Origin: Acanthochlamys bracteata
Taxonomy: Eukaryota > Streptophyta > Magnoliopsida > Pandanales > Velloziaceae
NCBI GenBank assembly: GCA_019914995.1
Contig: CM034138.1
Span: forward strand, 2,542,001 to 2,606,000
Direction: 5' to 3'
DNA length: 64,000 nt
This document shows, in pieces, positions 12,023 to 24,311 of this stretch. The position numbers were made by a program, and so were the translations under genes. Under the pieces are notes generated by a model. That model saw only the letters and a program-made list of their open reading frames with translations, did no database searches and was not told where the DNA came from. How positions within the stretch are numbered: position 1 is the first letter of the stretch; each line of letters opens with the position of its first letter.

Positions 12023-12308
12023 GCAAAGCTATAGATTGATGTAAAATATTTTTTCTTTTCCCAATCATACTGATGTCCTTTTGAGAATAGAAACAAAAGA
12101 AAAAGCAAGTGAAACTACATTGATTAATTGCAAAGGTCCATTAATTATTCCTTTCCCTCCCATTGAAGGACTTATTGCATGCAAACTTTCTCAAGTCCAA
12201 AGGTGCGGCCCAAAAACAAATTCCAAGTATGCTTCTTTCTCACTCATATGATCAGTAATTGTATATAGTACATTCGAATGTTTAATTAGTTTAAGAATGT
12301 TTCTTTGA

Positions 12309-12559
12309 GGGCATGTTTACTTGTGGGTGGAAGTGAGTTTTTTAAAACTCACTTCCAATATAAAATACATATAAAAATTAAAATAAAATTATTTTATTAA
12401 TAAAAAAATTTTTAAAAATTATTTTTAAAATTTATTATAAATATTTTATTAATATATAATTTTATTTTTTATTAAATATTTTTAATTTTTTATTTGATTT
12501 TTTAATTTGAGTGAAGTGAGTTTCAAAAAACTCACTTCCATCCACAAGTAAACACGCCC
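12309..12559. mobile_element. Foldback MITE with 48-bp terminal inverted repeats
   Basis: The left terminus GGGCATGTTTACTTGTGG continues into GAAGTGAG...CTCACTTCC. The right terminus is its reverse complement with about four mismatches over 48 bp. Each terminus also contains its own short palindrome (GGAAGTGAG/CTCACTTCC), so each arm can fold on itself. A 3-bp TGA flanks both sides (12306-12308, 12560-12562), as for PIF/Harbinger-type insertions. The 251-bp element has a non-coding AT-rich core. Confidence 0.8.
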
Positions 12560-12689
12560 TGAGTGTATCATCTCCTTGATTATATAGGAATTTCTAATCT
12601 TTGATTTAATTTTTTTTTGTAACGCTTTTCCAGAGTTAGACGGAGAGAAGAAAAGCAATTGGAAAAAGAAAAAGTACAACTTTAAGGGT

Positions 12690-12930
12690 ACGTTTAAAAT
12701 TACTTATAAAATAAAATTTTTTTGAAATAAAAAATATTTTTATTTTTTTTAAAAAATAAGTTTTATTTTTTTTACTTCTAAAAAAATAAAAATATATAAT
12801 AAAAAAATTTCATTATGTAAAGTTTTTTTATACTATTTAAAATTTTAAATAAATTTTCTAAATATTTATAAAATATATATTAAAAAATATAAAATTAAAA
12901 AAATTAAAAAATTGCTTTTGATACGCCTAA
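12690..12930. repeat. AT-rich short element, family A
   Basis: It starts GGGTACGTTTAAAATTAC. It carries the core TTTATAAAATATATATTAAA preceded by a TTATGTAAAGTTTTTTTATA-like segment, and ends in ATTGCTTTTGATACGCC. The same order of motifs recurs at 27440, 27735 and 33265. Confidence 0.5.
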
Positions 12931-14214
12931 ATTTGCTACGTGGAATGCACTACCAAGGATTTATATGGATTACATTTAATTTTTCCTTTAACAAGCTCGC
13001 TTTGAAATTGAATTGTACATATATGTTAATTCAATAAAAGAAGTCTTTACTTTCTAAATGAAGTGAATATAGAGATCTTCGGAGTGTTTATAAGATAGAA
13101 TTTTTTTAAAAAAATAATATTAATTTTTCTATCTCAAAATAAATTACGATATATTATTTTTTCATATTTTTGAAATTATAAAATATTATAAAAGAATCTA
13201 TTGGCAAACTTAAAATACTTATTTACTTCAAATGCAATGCCACGCTCTTGTATAGATAGGGTCTCTTTATGCGGGCGTTGTGATGATCTTTATTCCATGC
13301 CCAATGACTATTAACCTGTGCTTTTGTAGATTTTATCAATAAAGAGTTTTTGTAATGACTTATTTAGCTAGATTTACTACTTAATTAAGGCAAAAATTGT
13401 TTCTCATATGCATTAACTTTGAAATATAAATAAATATATATGATCAACTTTGCATACAAGTGGATAGAAGCATATTCTTCAGTGCAAACTTTAAAGAAAG
13501 ATATTTTTAAAACTACACTAGCTCTTAATACTATGATTTTATATAAATATTAATTAAGAGCCTAATTACTTAAGACCCAAGAACATATCATTGCAATATA
13601 CCAAAAAGCAACTTCAACTACTCCAATTTCCAATCTTCTGATGACTAAAAGTTGCTTTAGTAATGCAGTAAACCTTACTGAACAAATGGAGAACAGCATA
13701 TATTCTGATTGGAAGGTTTAAATCATATTGCATCATTGATTATTCTCGACAAAATGTAGTATAAACCAAAAAAAAAAAGAGCCATTGATTAGACTAATTT
13801 TCTAGTTGAAAGTAAACATAATGTTGTCATTATGAGTTGTTAGTTGGGATAATATAGAAGGGAAATTATGAAATTAAAATTCAATGCGTTTTTTAATTGC
13901 CATTACAGTTAGCAAAACACTTGCAGAGTTGCAATTTGCAACATTATGATAATGGGCCGAGAAGATGTCAGTGTAAATGGATGACTTCTTTTAATCGGAT
14001 GCCCACCAGTATCTTAGAGTTTAAAACTAACCAACGCCAAGGCCCAATGAAACCAATCTTTTAACAATCATGCTGCTCATAATTAATAAACCATCAAATG
14101 CATTACGAAGTTTGGACTCTAAATAACAATTTGGGTATCTAGCAATATTGACTTGTAAGTTTGAAAGTTAATTTAGGAATATTTTAGTCACCTTTTATAC
14201 AACAGTCTCTGGGT

Positions 14215-14435
14215 GCTTTTGGTAGTGAATACCAAAAATTATTTTTAATTTTTTTTTATTTCATATTTTTAATAAATATTTTATAAGTATTTAAAAAATT
14301 TATTTAAAAATTTAGATAGTGTAGAAAAATTTTAAATAATAAAATTTTTTTATTATATATTTTTATTATTTTTTAAAAAATAAAAATATTTTTCATTTTA
14401 AAAACACGCTATTTCATAGATAATTCCGAACGCAC
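14215..14435. repeat. AT-rich short element, family A (inverse orientation)
   Basis: It begins GGGTGCTTTTGGTA and ends CCGAACGCACTCC, giving imperfect inverted ends. The core has the AATAAATATTTTATAAGTAT-type segment, which is the reverse of the core in the copies at 12690 and 27440. Confidence 0.5.
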
Positions 14436-14749
14436 TCCGAGTCCGGCGCGGAGACAAGTCCACCTAGTTCCCACAAATAAAAAAAATACACAAATTGGAT
14501 GGACGATTTGACTACTGGAGCTTGAACCTCTCTTTCCTACCTACAAGTAACGCATAGCCAAAAAGCAAAGCAAAGGCGTGACCGCGAGTAACGTAAGTCA
14601 AAGCATCTCAATATTTTACCTAATTTTTCTTCTAGTCTTCCCTTTGCCTAACTCCATGCTCCCATTCGAATCCAAGAAACTTCCTTCTTTTAATCTTGAA
14701 CCCACCCACAGATCTAATACCTTTCATTGGATCTGCTTGTTATCGAACG

Positions 14750-16249
14750 ATGGCAGTGTTGAACATCAACCCATACAAGCACAAGAAATCAACAAGCACC
14801 ATGACTCAATTCCATACTGCTCTGCTCCCTCTTCTAATCTTAGCTTGCACTGCTATGCTTCTCTTCCACTGTCGTCCTACCATTTCTCCTCCCTGCAGTA
14901 ATTCTTCATTAACTATCAATCCGAAGTTTTCTGGTGATCTCCGTGAAGTTGAGTTCTCCTGGAACCATCTTCTCTTCTCCGATGATCGCCCGCCACCTGC
15001 AACTCTCAAGATTGCTGTGTTCTCTCGCAAGTGGCCTATCGCTTCCGCACCCGGCGGTATGGAACGCCACGCGCTGACTTTGCATTCCGCCCTCGCTCGC
15101 CGCGGCCATCGAGTTCATGTCTTCACAGCAGCTCCTCCGCCGAATGAAGTTCCTCGAAGCAGAGAACAGATAGAAGGCAAGCAAGGGATTTACCAGAAGA
15201 TTCATTTCATCGACGGATCGCCTGGGCAATGGAAGTGCGATGTAGCATGGAAGCTCTTTGAAGCAGAGAGCATGACGGAACCGTTCGACGTAGTTCACTC
15301 GGAGAGTGTTGCTCTGTTTCACCGGTACGCCCGTAAAGTTCCCAATCTAGTAGTCACATGGCATGGAATTGCCTTCGAAGCTTTGCAGTCCGGTATTTAC
15401 CAAGACCTCGCTCGCGATCCATCAGAACCCATATCGCCGGTCTTGAACCAGAGCTTAGCGCAAGCTATATACAAAGTTCTTGATGAGATCAGGTTCTTTC
15501 AGAGCTACGCTCACCATGTAGCAATAAGCGACAGCATGGGGGAAATGCTCCGGGACGTCTACCAAATCCCTCGGGGTCGTTCACATGTAATTCTCAACGG
15601 CGTCGACGAAGAGCAGTACAAGCCTGACTCGAATCTGGGGGCAGAATTTCGAAAAGAAATCGATGTTCCAGCGAACGCACGCGTAGTTCTTGGAGTTGCT
15701 GGACGGTTGGTGAAAGACAAGGGACACCCGTTGTTGCACCAGGCATTCTCCAAGTTTGTTTCTGATAACCCGGAAGTTTACCTTGTGATTGCAGGATCAG
15801 GGCCGTGGATGCAGAGGTACGTTGATCTAGGGCCGAACGTTATCGTGCTAGGGCCGTTAGCGCCGGAGAAGCTTCGGGCGTTCTATAATGCTCTGGACGT
15901 GTTTGTTAATCCAACGCTGAGACCGCAAGGTCTCGACTTGACATTGATGGAAGCAATGCAGTGCGGGAAACCCGTAGCGGCGACGAGGTTTCCTAGCATA
16001 AAGGGAAGCGTTGTTGTTGACGGAGAGTTTGGGTTCACCTTTGCTCCTAACGCTGACGCGTTGCTGCAGGCGTTGGAAGACATTCTGAGAGATAGTCCGG
16101 AAAGGTTAGCTGAGCGTGGAAGGAAAGCGAGGGAGTACGCAGGGGCCATGTTCGGAGCTCGGAAAATGGCCATGGCGTATGAGCGGTTGTTCCTCTGTGT
16201 TAAGAATGAGAGGTTCTGCCACTACCCATCGGAATTTGATTTCTACTAG
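14750..16249 (+). CDS. GT4-family glycosyltransferase, membrane-anchored
   Basis: This is an intronless gene for a 499-aa protein. The first ATG of the frame is at 14750; the open frame extends upstream only through non-ATG codons. A single hydrophobic segment near residues 28-43 (LLPLLILACTAMLLFH) suggests a type II Golgi/ER membrane protein. The N-terminal Rossmann half starts KIAVFSRKWP, with the sugar-acceptor loop APGGMERH. The C-terminal half has GVAGRLVKDKG and the nucleotide-sugar region NPTLRPQGLDLTLMEAMQCG. There the E-x7-E motif of GT4 has Gln in place of the first Glu. It resembles the Arabidopsis At3g10630 type, which is annotated only as a glycosyltransferase. Donor and acceptor are unknown. 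A broken 3' copy lies at 7337-7603. Confidence 0.85.
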   Translation: MAVLNINPYKHKKSTSTMTQFHTALLPLLILACTAMLLFHCRPTISPPCSNSSLTINPKFSGDLREVEFSWNHLLFSDDRPPPATLKIAVFSRKWPIASAPGGMERHALTLHSALARRGHRVHVFTAAPPPNEVPRSREQIEGKQGIYQKIHFIDGSPGQWKCDVAWKLFEAESMTEPFDVVHSESVALFHRYARKVPNLVVTWHGIAFEALQSGIYQDLARDPSEPISPVLNQSLAQAIYKVLDEIRFFQSYAHHVAISDSMGEMLRDVYQIPRGRSHVILNGVDEEQYKPDSNLGAEFRKEIDVPANARVVLGVAGRLVKDKGHPLLHQAFSKFVSDNPEVYLVIAGSGPWMQRYVDLGPNVIVLGPLAPEKLRAFYNALDVFVNPTLRPQGLDLTLMEAMQCGKPVAATRFPSIKGSVVVDGEFGFTFAPNADALLQALEDILRDSPERLAERGRKAREYAGAMFGARKMAMAYERLFLCVKNERFCHYPSEFDFY

Positions 16250-16861
16250 CTATCTAGTTCTTTGATTTTTATTATTATTATTTTTTTCAACACAAATCCA
16301 TTCAAAGTTTTAAACATATAGGAAGAATTAACACAGCTATATGTTCTGAAAAAAAAAATAGAAGTTATACAAGGAAATGTCATGAGAATGCAATCAGTTG
16401 CTTCAGTTGTGTCCATTTTATTCTTACAAAGCAACAATTTTTGAGGTTAATTTTAATGAATTCCTGAACATTTCGGCTTTTCAATGTAATTGTATTGTAA
16501 TGCTCTTGATCATCAATTGAAAGACGACGAAAAGCTTTGATTTTTTCCAATCTTAGTTTAGGAACGATTCACGATCCCACTTTGGATAAATTTTTTAAAT
16601 CAGAGAAGAGAAGTTCAGATCCTGCGACTCACGCAAAGCGTATAAATTTCAAAACAAGCCAACTCTTTCCTTTGAGTCAACACTTTTGATGGTCAAAGAC
16701 AGGATGGCACCCCTCGTTGTCAATACTTCATGGTGATAATTTAACTAATTTTATTATTTATTGGATTGGATTGGGTCGTTTATAAAAATATTTCAGGCAT
16801 GGGCCAGATCAACAACATCTTAGTTTAATAAATAACATGGTCCGGCCCAAATATAAATTCG

Positions 16862-17150
16862 CAAGGGTGTGTTTTAAATATTTATAACTGAATTTTATAT
16901 AAATAAAATATAAAAAATAAAATTTTTTAAAAATAAGTTAGAGATGAAGTTTAAATTTTATATTTTATTTATTTTTCAAAATGAGTTAGAAATTAAAAAA
17001 TAAAATAATTAAAAAGTATGTAAATAAAAATATTAAATTAAAGATACGGATAAGTTTCTAATTTTTTGTATAAATAAAATACGTATGAATTTTTTGAAAT
17101 CTAATTCTGATAGAAAAAATTGAAATCTCAAAAGATTGAAACACGTGATA
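16862..17150. mobile_element. MITE-like element, family B copy
   Basis: The left end GTGTGTTTTAAATATTTATAACTGA matches the family B terminus at 9518 and 49125. The right end contains GATTGAAACACGTG, a diverged inverted copy. The interior repeats the segment AAAAATAAGTTAGAGATGAA, also found in the 49125 copy. Confidence 0.5.
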
Positions 17151-18299
17151 AGTAAAACTTCATAGGTCTTCTTTGTTTATCTATTCACTTTAATAATTAA
17201 CTTCGTTTGATATTAAACCAAACAAGATGCAGAATTCTAGTGTCCTATATGTATTAGAAAAGGAAATTGAAGTCTTATTAATTCGTAGGTTTTTCTTGCG
17301 TAGTATCATGTAGACCCTAGTAATATTCTTGTCATGTTCCTATGCTTTTATAAAATCTGGCCCTATATAGTACTCTAGACTTCTAGAGAATGAAAGTAGT
17401 AGAAGTCAAGAGATTAGATGCTTCCTTCCTACCGAAGAATCAAATCACTCATGGGGATTAATGATACCTATTTCCACAAGAAATTCATAACCCTAGTTCT
17501 TATATAGGAGCATCTATCTAATAAGTTAGGTCTAAAACAAGATTTGATTGTGGTTTTCTTAGTTCCAACTTCCAATTAGGAAAGAGAACAGTTCTGTAAA
17601 CAATCCTACTAAATTTAGTGAATTCTAGCTTTTGATTTGGGATTCACGTATACAACAAACAATTTGTGAATATTTGACAGCTTTTATAAAATAAAGTTTT
17701 TTTAGAAAATAAATATTATTTTTATTAAAAATACTATAGAACGTTCAGCCAAGTAACGACATTTTATCCTCCGTTACAGCTGTATCCACATTCAAAGTTA
17801 TTCATTAGAGAAATCTTCCAAAGCTGTTCTACGAATGATCAAATGCAATCACAAATTTTCTATAAAAGGTTAAAGCTTTTCACTTTTTCAAACACGCACA
17901 AAACTCTGTAATAATTTTTCAGCTACCTCGATATAGAATCAAGTCTAGTTCGAATTCACGGGTTTTTATCAGCGCCCGATGAACGAAGCCAAGACAGACT
18001 CATGAGCCTTAATGAATGCAGATCTTACAACTTCTAGTTGTGATACGTAAAATTGGAATCCTATGTAGAGATGTATGCCCATATACATACCACATGTGTA
18101 TACCTTCTGTAATGTCCTACTGTGATAACGCCATTGTAGCTTCATTTGTTTTTTTGTTCTACAAACACTTTGTTACTAGGGTAATGCCAGGAAACTTCAT
18201 CAACAGGAACAAAGCAATACAATCCAAAATTTCAAGTGGATGACACAAAATTGCATGCTCACAGTATAAAACACGTCCAATGTACTACTATTATGTGTA

Positions 18300-18470
18300 T
18301 ATTCTATTTAATTTTAATTTTTAATTTTATATTTTTAATAAATTTTCAATAATATATGCTACAAATTTTTTTAATTTTAAAAATATAAAAAGTATTACAT
18401 TGTGTGATTTTATTATTATTTATGTAATATTTTTAGATAAAAAAAATAAAACTTATTTTTTGATAATAAC
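18300..18470. repeat. AT-rich short element, family A
   Basis: The segment holds the AATTTTTAATTTTATATTTTTAATAAAT block and an ACATTGTGTGATTTTATTATTA block in the order seen in other family A copies. The ends are not defined. Confidence 0.4.
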
Positions 18471-20077
18471 ATGTTCACAGTATCAATCAAACACATAGAA
18501 TTATGACTATATCAAAAGAGATGAAAAATAGTCTCAGTAGAATTTGTATAAAATAGCGGAGATTCGTATTTCGTAGCATTAAAAGAGCGTTAATAGGAAG
18601 GACCACAACCTTATGGCTCTTCTAGAGAAGAAAAGGGCATACGCATGAAAGCCGTGGTTCTAAGTGTTCCAGAAAGGCAAAATAAAGAACAAACGGCTAT
18701 AATCCCTCTTTTGGTTAAAAGGATACTCATGATTTCTTAGCAAAAAGACCCACCGATAAAAGTTCACACGTTATAACAAGCCATGGAACGATAAATGAAT
18801 ACCTTCTGGCTCGTTTGCTTTCACATTTCCAGTTGAACTGGTGCCTCATCAAGCTCATGGGGACCAATGAATGATAAGAGTAAATAAAGACTTATAAACG
18901 GAAGAGGTATCACCAAAGTAATGCAGGCTCCCCCTGCTCATGGGTCCCCTCTTCTTTCCACTGCCGTTGATGTCGATGTTAGATTAGGAATATGGCGATC
19001 CCAGCCAAATGCAATTAAAACCAACATGAAAGTGATTTGAGGCATCTTGGAGGAAATTAATGCACCCAACAGCTCCAACCACAAGTCCATCCCTTCACTA
19101 AACATGACTACTTGCGTCCTCTGTTCAACTCCTCCACGTCTAAAGGTCCCAGATTTAAGGGAGCTTTTTGACCTATTCGCATCCAGCCATATCTTATGAT
19201 AACGTCCAAGCTATCTGGTAAGAGAACTCCAAAACCAACACATGTTTCAGAAAATTAACAAACAGAAAAGACTAACCGAGGAAGAATGATCAAGCAGGCA
19301 TGCTTAAACAGCAATTACCTCCTAAATGTTTAACACTGTTTGTACATACAAACACCCAGACCCTGGGAAAGTTGGTCTGTAGCAAGACCCAATATATGTA
19401 AACCTTCAACTTCTATGAAACCGAATTTTCATATGACATTTAGGAGATGTAGAAAACATATCAGTAAGCCATGTAGTTGCTTCAGTTTGCGAGCAAATGC
19501 ACATTCATAAACCAAACTAATAGGACACCTTGCAGGAGCAACTAGCAGGAAAGCAGGGAAAGAATTTGTTTTTTTTATTCATAGAATCCAGAATAAAAGA
19601 GCAATGACATCAAAACTGTCTCTCCCTCTCTCTCTCCAAGGATAAGCACCAGGAACCGTCATACATCAAATTCTCCCCAAAATTCTCTAGTGTTTTGGTA
19701 TAGAGTATATACATGTAAGGAATCTTCTACTAGAAAAATGCTGTTCTTCTCCCTCCCTTACTGTCCAAGAATGGAAAATGAATGGCTCGTTATCATATCT
19801 GAAGCTCAGTGAGGATAGAAATGATTGTATACAGGAATGTTGATGACCTACCCTAACAAGGGGACAGACTCAATGACAAAAGAATGAAATAGGTAAAGAT
19901 CTAAGAAAGAGTAAATGTCTAAGATGCAAGGGGAAATTTTGGCTCCCTCTCCAATGTCTCTTGCTTGAGCTTCAGTATTATCAATCTTCATCTAGCTTGC
20001 AACCAGTGGGATGTCCAAGACAAACCCACAGAAGCAGAAACTTCAACATTTTACGAATCAGTCAACCAGTTTAAGAT

Positions 20078-23000
20078 CTACAGACTGTAATGTCTCACTG
20101 AATACTCCAGGACTTGCTGAGTAGGACAGATCATCTCCTTCACCCTAGTCCCGTTCTTGTAAATCTTGAATGTAGGTACAATCCTTATGCTCTCTGCTTT
20201 GGCCAATGTGGTGCTCTCATTTATATCAACCTTTGAGAGCAGTGTAAACCTCAGTTAGAACAAGTACACATCAGGAGAAAGTTAAGAAAGCAAGTGCCTC
20301 AAAAATACCTTGAGGAAGTTGATCGATGGAAATCTGCTGCAAAGCCCATCCACAAATGGAGTGATCTTCTTGCATTGTGGATTAGCAGCCGTCATAAAAT
20401 GCACAACCGAAACTCCTAAGAAAAAGAGGCATTGATGATGTGAATTATTAGCAAAAGGCATAGATGCTTCAGATGAAATTAAGACAATGAAATATGCAAA
20501 TATAAACATGTACAAAAGGAATCAGCTTGGGTCGAAAAGAATGGTGTATATAAAAATGCATCTCAGATATCTAGAAGCATTCAACCGACTATGTTGATAG
20601 CTAAGCAGCACCAATGCCTCAATCTATATGATTGCCACAACACAGTATTTTCAATCAAAATCAGACAATGATAAAACAAAGCCATTAAAAGGAAACATTT
20701 CGTATCACAAGAATGGACTGGGAGGAGAGAGCCAGTATCAGTAACAATAATAACTAGTTCTTGAGATCAAATCTAACCAGGTAAAGAAATTGCAGCCTGG
20801 AATTGTTCCATGCTTGAAATTTCCTCAACTTCACCGCCAAATTTCATGTTCGATATCTCCTCTCCACGAGATGTTTTCAAAGCCACTTGAGCGTGGAACA
20901 AATCTTCAGCTACTTGTTTGTCATCTGGCAGCTCCTTCCTCAAAATTTCATAGTCACGTACAGCCTCAGCCCAACGTTCAAGCTAAACACCATGAACAGC
21001 TTAGCAAATTAGAGACATAAATTCTAGTTCAAGCTAAACATCATGAACATCTCAACAAATTAGAGACATACATTATACAGAAGGTACCCATAAGAGAGTA
21101 AGCAAGAAAACTAACAAAGACTTATCCCACCTTGCTATATGAAGCAGCACGTCTAAGAAGGGCCTTTGTGTAATTGGGTTGGATTCTAAGGGCTTCATTG
21201 CAATCCTCAAGTGCTTTATCCCACTGGCCAAGCTTTGACCTGCAAGCCGCTCTATTGCAATAGAGGACAGAGTTGGAAGGATCAAATTTCAACCCCTCAC
21301 CATATGCCACACATGCTTCAGCAAAACTCCCAGTTTTGAAAAGTTCATTTCCGTGATTGCGGGCTCGTGCAACAGCTTTGACATTGTTCAATATCATGGA
21401 GACCTCTAAGTTCTTGGGATCAATCTGCCTAGCCTTCTCAACCAATGCAACTGCATTATCAAACCTGTAGGACATCCATCATAGATTCTCACTCACCCAA
21501 ATCTAAAGATGAGCATCTCACGGAAATCTGAATTTGTGACCTTACCTCCCCAAAGCCATCTCCACTTGTGCTCTGACCACATGAAAATAGGATTCTGAAT
21601 GCATGCCAAGAAATCTTGACTGTGGCAAAGCGGATGGTGAAGACGCAACCAGTGTAGTTGCCTTTTGTACAGTTGAATCAGCTTCTTCAAGCTGATGGAG
21701 CCGTATAAGGGCCTCTGCTCTTGACGCAATTATCTGCATATCAAAATAAAAAATAAAACACATGGATCCATTTATGTGTAACAAGTACATTGAATACAAG
21801 TGATCCAGAAGGATGAGAAATATACCAAGGGAGAAGAGTCAGATCCTGCTGCAATGGCAGCATCACTCTCCCTCAATGCATTCTTCCAATCACCGATTTT
21901 TCTAGCATCGGCAGCTCCTGCTATATGTCTTTCCACAGTTTCCAGCCTCTGCAATTCTGAGGAGTTGGGATGATGACCAATTATGAGAAGGTGCTTCCTT
22001 GCATCCTCTACCTGCCCTAATCTGTTAAGTGAGGATGAGAACAAACGAAGACATACAGACAAATGAATCAAACAGCTTTAACAAATGCACTGGAAGATTG
22101 GAAGTAGCTGATCACCAAAAAAATAAAATATTAAATTCCAACAGAATGTACGAATGACAAATCAGATGTAAACTCATCTTTTTTACCATAAAAAGAAGAT
22201 AGCTACTGCAAGCAGATGAAAATTCAATAATATTCATCAAGGACAAAATGGCATTCCTTCAATTATATCAAAGTTAAGGTGCAGCATAATGAACTTATGC
22301 ATCCACAATTGTGGGTAATCAACTCAACCTTAAAATTTTAGAAAATTAAAAAGAAAACAAAAGAAATAAACAAAGTAAAATTGGCCTCAAAAAATTGCAT
22401 TTCAGATTAATTCAGAATACAAGTTGATGAAATAAACACCATGCTGAAGAACAGAGCATAGAAAAAGCAGAAATAACAATCACATTAGCAGAACACCATG
22501 CATAGTAGAAGCACAACCTAGGCAATACTAAGATCAAGCAGTACCAGAAGTTCCTGTCAACCTCAAAAAGATGTACGAAATAAAAAACAAAATGTAGAAA
22601 AACAACCGCATCCAAGAAAATCTGATAGACCACATCGATCAACAATACTACATCCGCTGACCTTAGATAGAGTGTTCCCAGGCGCTGGTGAGCCTTCACA
22701 TAGGCCGGATCAAGCCGAACAGCAGCCTCACACTCAATAACGGCCTCGCCGAGCCTGCCTAGCCCTGCTAGCGCCGCGGCACGGTTACCATGGCAAGCTG
22801 CATTGTCCGGGCACATGGCCACCGCTTTGTCATAGTGCCGTAAGGCTTCCGCCATCTGTCCCTTCTTGTACATTTCGTTCCCTGCTCTGGTGACCTCCTC
22901 GGGATCCACATTCACCGCCGTCGGCGCCCGCACTCCAGCGGCGCTGGACCGCATGACGCTTCCATGACCGTAGTTCCCGGTGCCGGAACCCAGCACGTCT

Positions 23001-23497
23001 GTCCTAGCAGCAGTCCTCGCAGGCCCCATCTTACCAATTCTCCCTGACGGACAAATGTTTCCAGCCGGAAGTACATTCGTCGCCGGCGAGCTCGCTGTGC
23101 TCGAAATCCCTCCTCCTCCTCCTCCTCCACCACCGGAGTAAATCAACGGTCCTCCCGAACCACTCCGTTGATGCCCGGGGCGTAACGCTCTCCCAATCGG
23201 GCTAGTATCACTCGACCCTGATAGCTCGCCGGAATGATTTCTTCTGTTGGAAAAACCAGCAGCGGTAGGTGAACGAGGTTTAGACGCAGTGGCATTGCCG
23301 GAGTTGACTGCGGTTTTACTGGAAAATGAACCCGAAGAACTGGAAGAGCTACTGGTGTTCGCAGGCACGGCACCACGGAGTGGTGAAACAGGCGATCCCA
23401 GATCGGGGAAGAACTCTTTGGTATCAGGCTTGTTTCCTTCTAACGATAAGGATGCCTGAAACTTCTCCGGCAATGATTTCCGGCGGTCTTCCGCCAT
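20078..23497 (-). CDS. TTL: TPR repeat-containing thioredoxin-like protein (TTL family)
   Basis: Seven exons, from 5': 23497-22662, 22021-21826, 21733-21546, 21464-21131, 20982-20778, 20415-20309 and 20230-20078. Phases join cleanly to give 672 aa. Residues 1-200 are Ser/Gly/Pro-rich and disordered, with a Gly run near residue 125. TPR units follow from about residue 205 ([14 protein letters not shown], then [18 protein letters not shown]) and again in exons 3-4 ([30 protein letters not shown]). The C-terminal thioredoxin fold has the cis-proline loop [11 protein letters not shown]. Its active site is degenerate: NPQCKK with one Cys instead of CxxC, as known for TTLs, so a redox role is unlikely. 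Family members are plant scaffold/co-chaperone proteins in brassinosteroid and osmotic-stress signalling and bind HSP90 via TPRs. The length fits the family. The leader is CT-rich. Confidence 0.93.
20976..21077. repeat. 51-bp tandem duplication covering a splice acceptor
   Basis: The unit starting GTTCAAGCTAAACACC at 20976 is repeated from 21027 with a few differences (GTTCAAGCTAAACATC...). The period is 51 bp. It spans the exon 5 acceptor of the TTL gene, so a second AG acceptor sits at about 21033. Confidence 0.8.
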
Positions 23498-23830
23498 TGA
23501 TTATTTAGATCTCAATCTCTAGCAATCAATGCGGATTGCTAGCTAGATCAAGAGGGAGACCTTGTTTCATCTACTGATTGAATAAGAAGAAGAAAGCATG
23601 AAAGTTGAGAGACGAAGAGAGATAAAGAGAGAAATAAGGATCCCGTGAAGAGAAAGGTTGAAGTAAGGAATGAATGTGAGTAGTTAACCAGTTGTTCTAG
23701 AGATCGAAGAAGATGAAGAGAAGAAGAAGCAACACAAGAAAGGAGGAAAAAAACAAGAAAAAAGAAAGAAAAAGAAGAGAGAGTGAGTGAGGGTGGGTAG
23801 AGAGAAATAAAAGACGAGGATTATGATGAT
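23498..23830 (-). promoter_or_regulatory. CT-rich 5' UTR / core promoter of TTL
   Basis: On the gene strand this stretch is almost entirely pyrimidine with TTC and CT repeats (the plus strand shows GAAGAAGATGAAGAGAAGAA and similar). Such Y-rich leaders are common next to plant transcription starts. No TATA box is evident. Confidence 0.5.
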
Positions 23831-24311
23831 GATTATGGTGATGAAAGAAATCTATCAATTTTTTATTTATTAAATTTTTTGCCGTTCTGTTTTATTTCAC
23901 ACTCATAAACTGCTACTACTAACTTAGCTAATACATTTAAATAATAAACTTAATTCTTTTTATAATAAATAGACGTGGCAACAACGATTGAGTCAATATA
24001 ACAGATGTGGTTCACTGGGTTGGATGGACTCTGGAGAGTTCTCTTTGTTTAACTCACAGAAGCAAGAGAAAAAATAATAATAAAAAAAAACGAACAAAGA
24101 GATCCAATGATTTACGGGCCAGAATTTTAATTACTAATTACCCTCATATTTGTTGTTTCATAATAGTTTTGTTATTGATTATTTAAAAAGTAACACAGTC
24201 AGCAAAAGAGAAAATAAAAAAAATTCCATTTATAGACATGAAAATGGTTGGACTTGAAATGTTAATAGGGAGACAACTTGAGGGTAGTTTAGAACAATGT
24301 TCCTGGCGACA

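Larger units (their letters stand above)
12563..14749. other. Repeat-bearing intergenic region upstream of the GT4 gene
   Basis: I see no gene. AT-rich short repeats of family A lie at about 12690-12930 and 14215-14435, and a weaker one at about 13090-13205. The frame running in from 14696 has no ATG before 14750. The segment 14450-14749 is less AT-rich and is the probable promoter and leader of the GT4 gene. Confidence 0.45.
16250..20077. other. Intergenic region between GT4 and TTL, with repeats and probable 3' UTRs
   Basis: I recognise no coding exon. It contains a family B element (16862-17150), a family A element (18300-18470) and a CT microsatellite near 19619-19637. The part just left of 20078 is likely the TTL 3' UTR. 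The segment 18540-19300 is less AT-rich than the flanks, but its short frames match no family I know; a non-coding transcript cannot be excluded. Confidence 0.4.

Noticed and set aside
14696-14749. Upstream extension of the GT4 frame
   Set aside because: It has no ATG; the first in-frame ATG is 14750 and gives a normal membrane-anchor N-terminus.
14806-15322. Minus-strand frames within the GT4 gene
   Set aside because: They are antisense shadows of a real coding region and have no homology.
22412-22661. Read-through of TTL exon 1 to a hydrophobic tail
   Set aside because: The GT donor after LYLR and a matching acceptor at 22021 restore the TPR sequence; the tail is intron.
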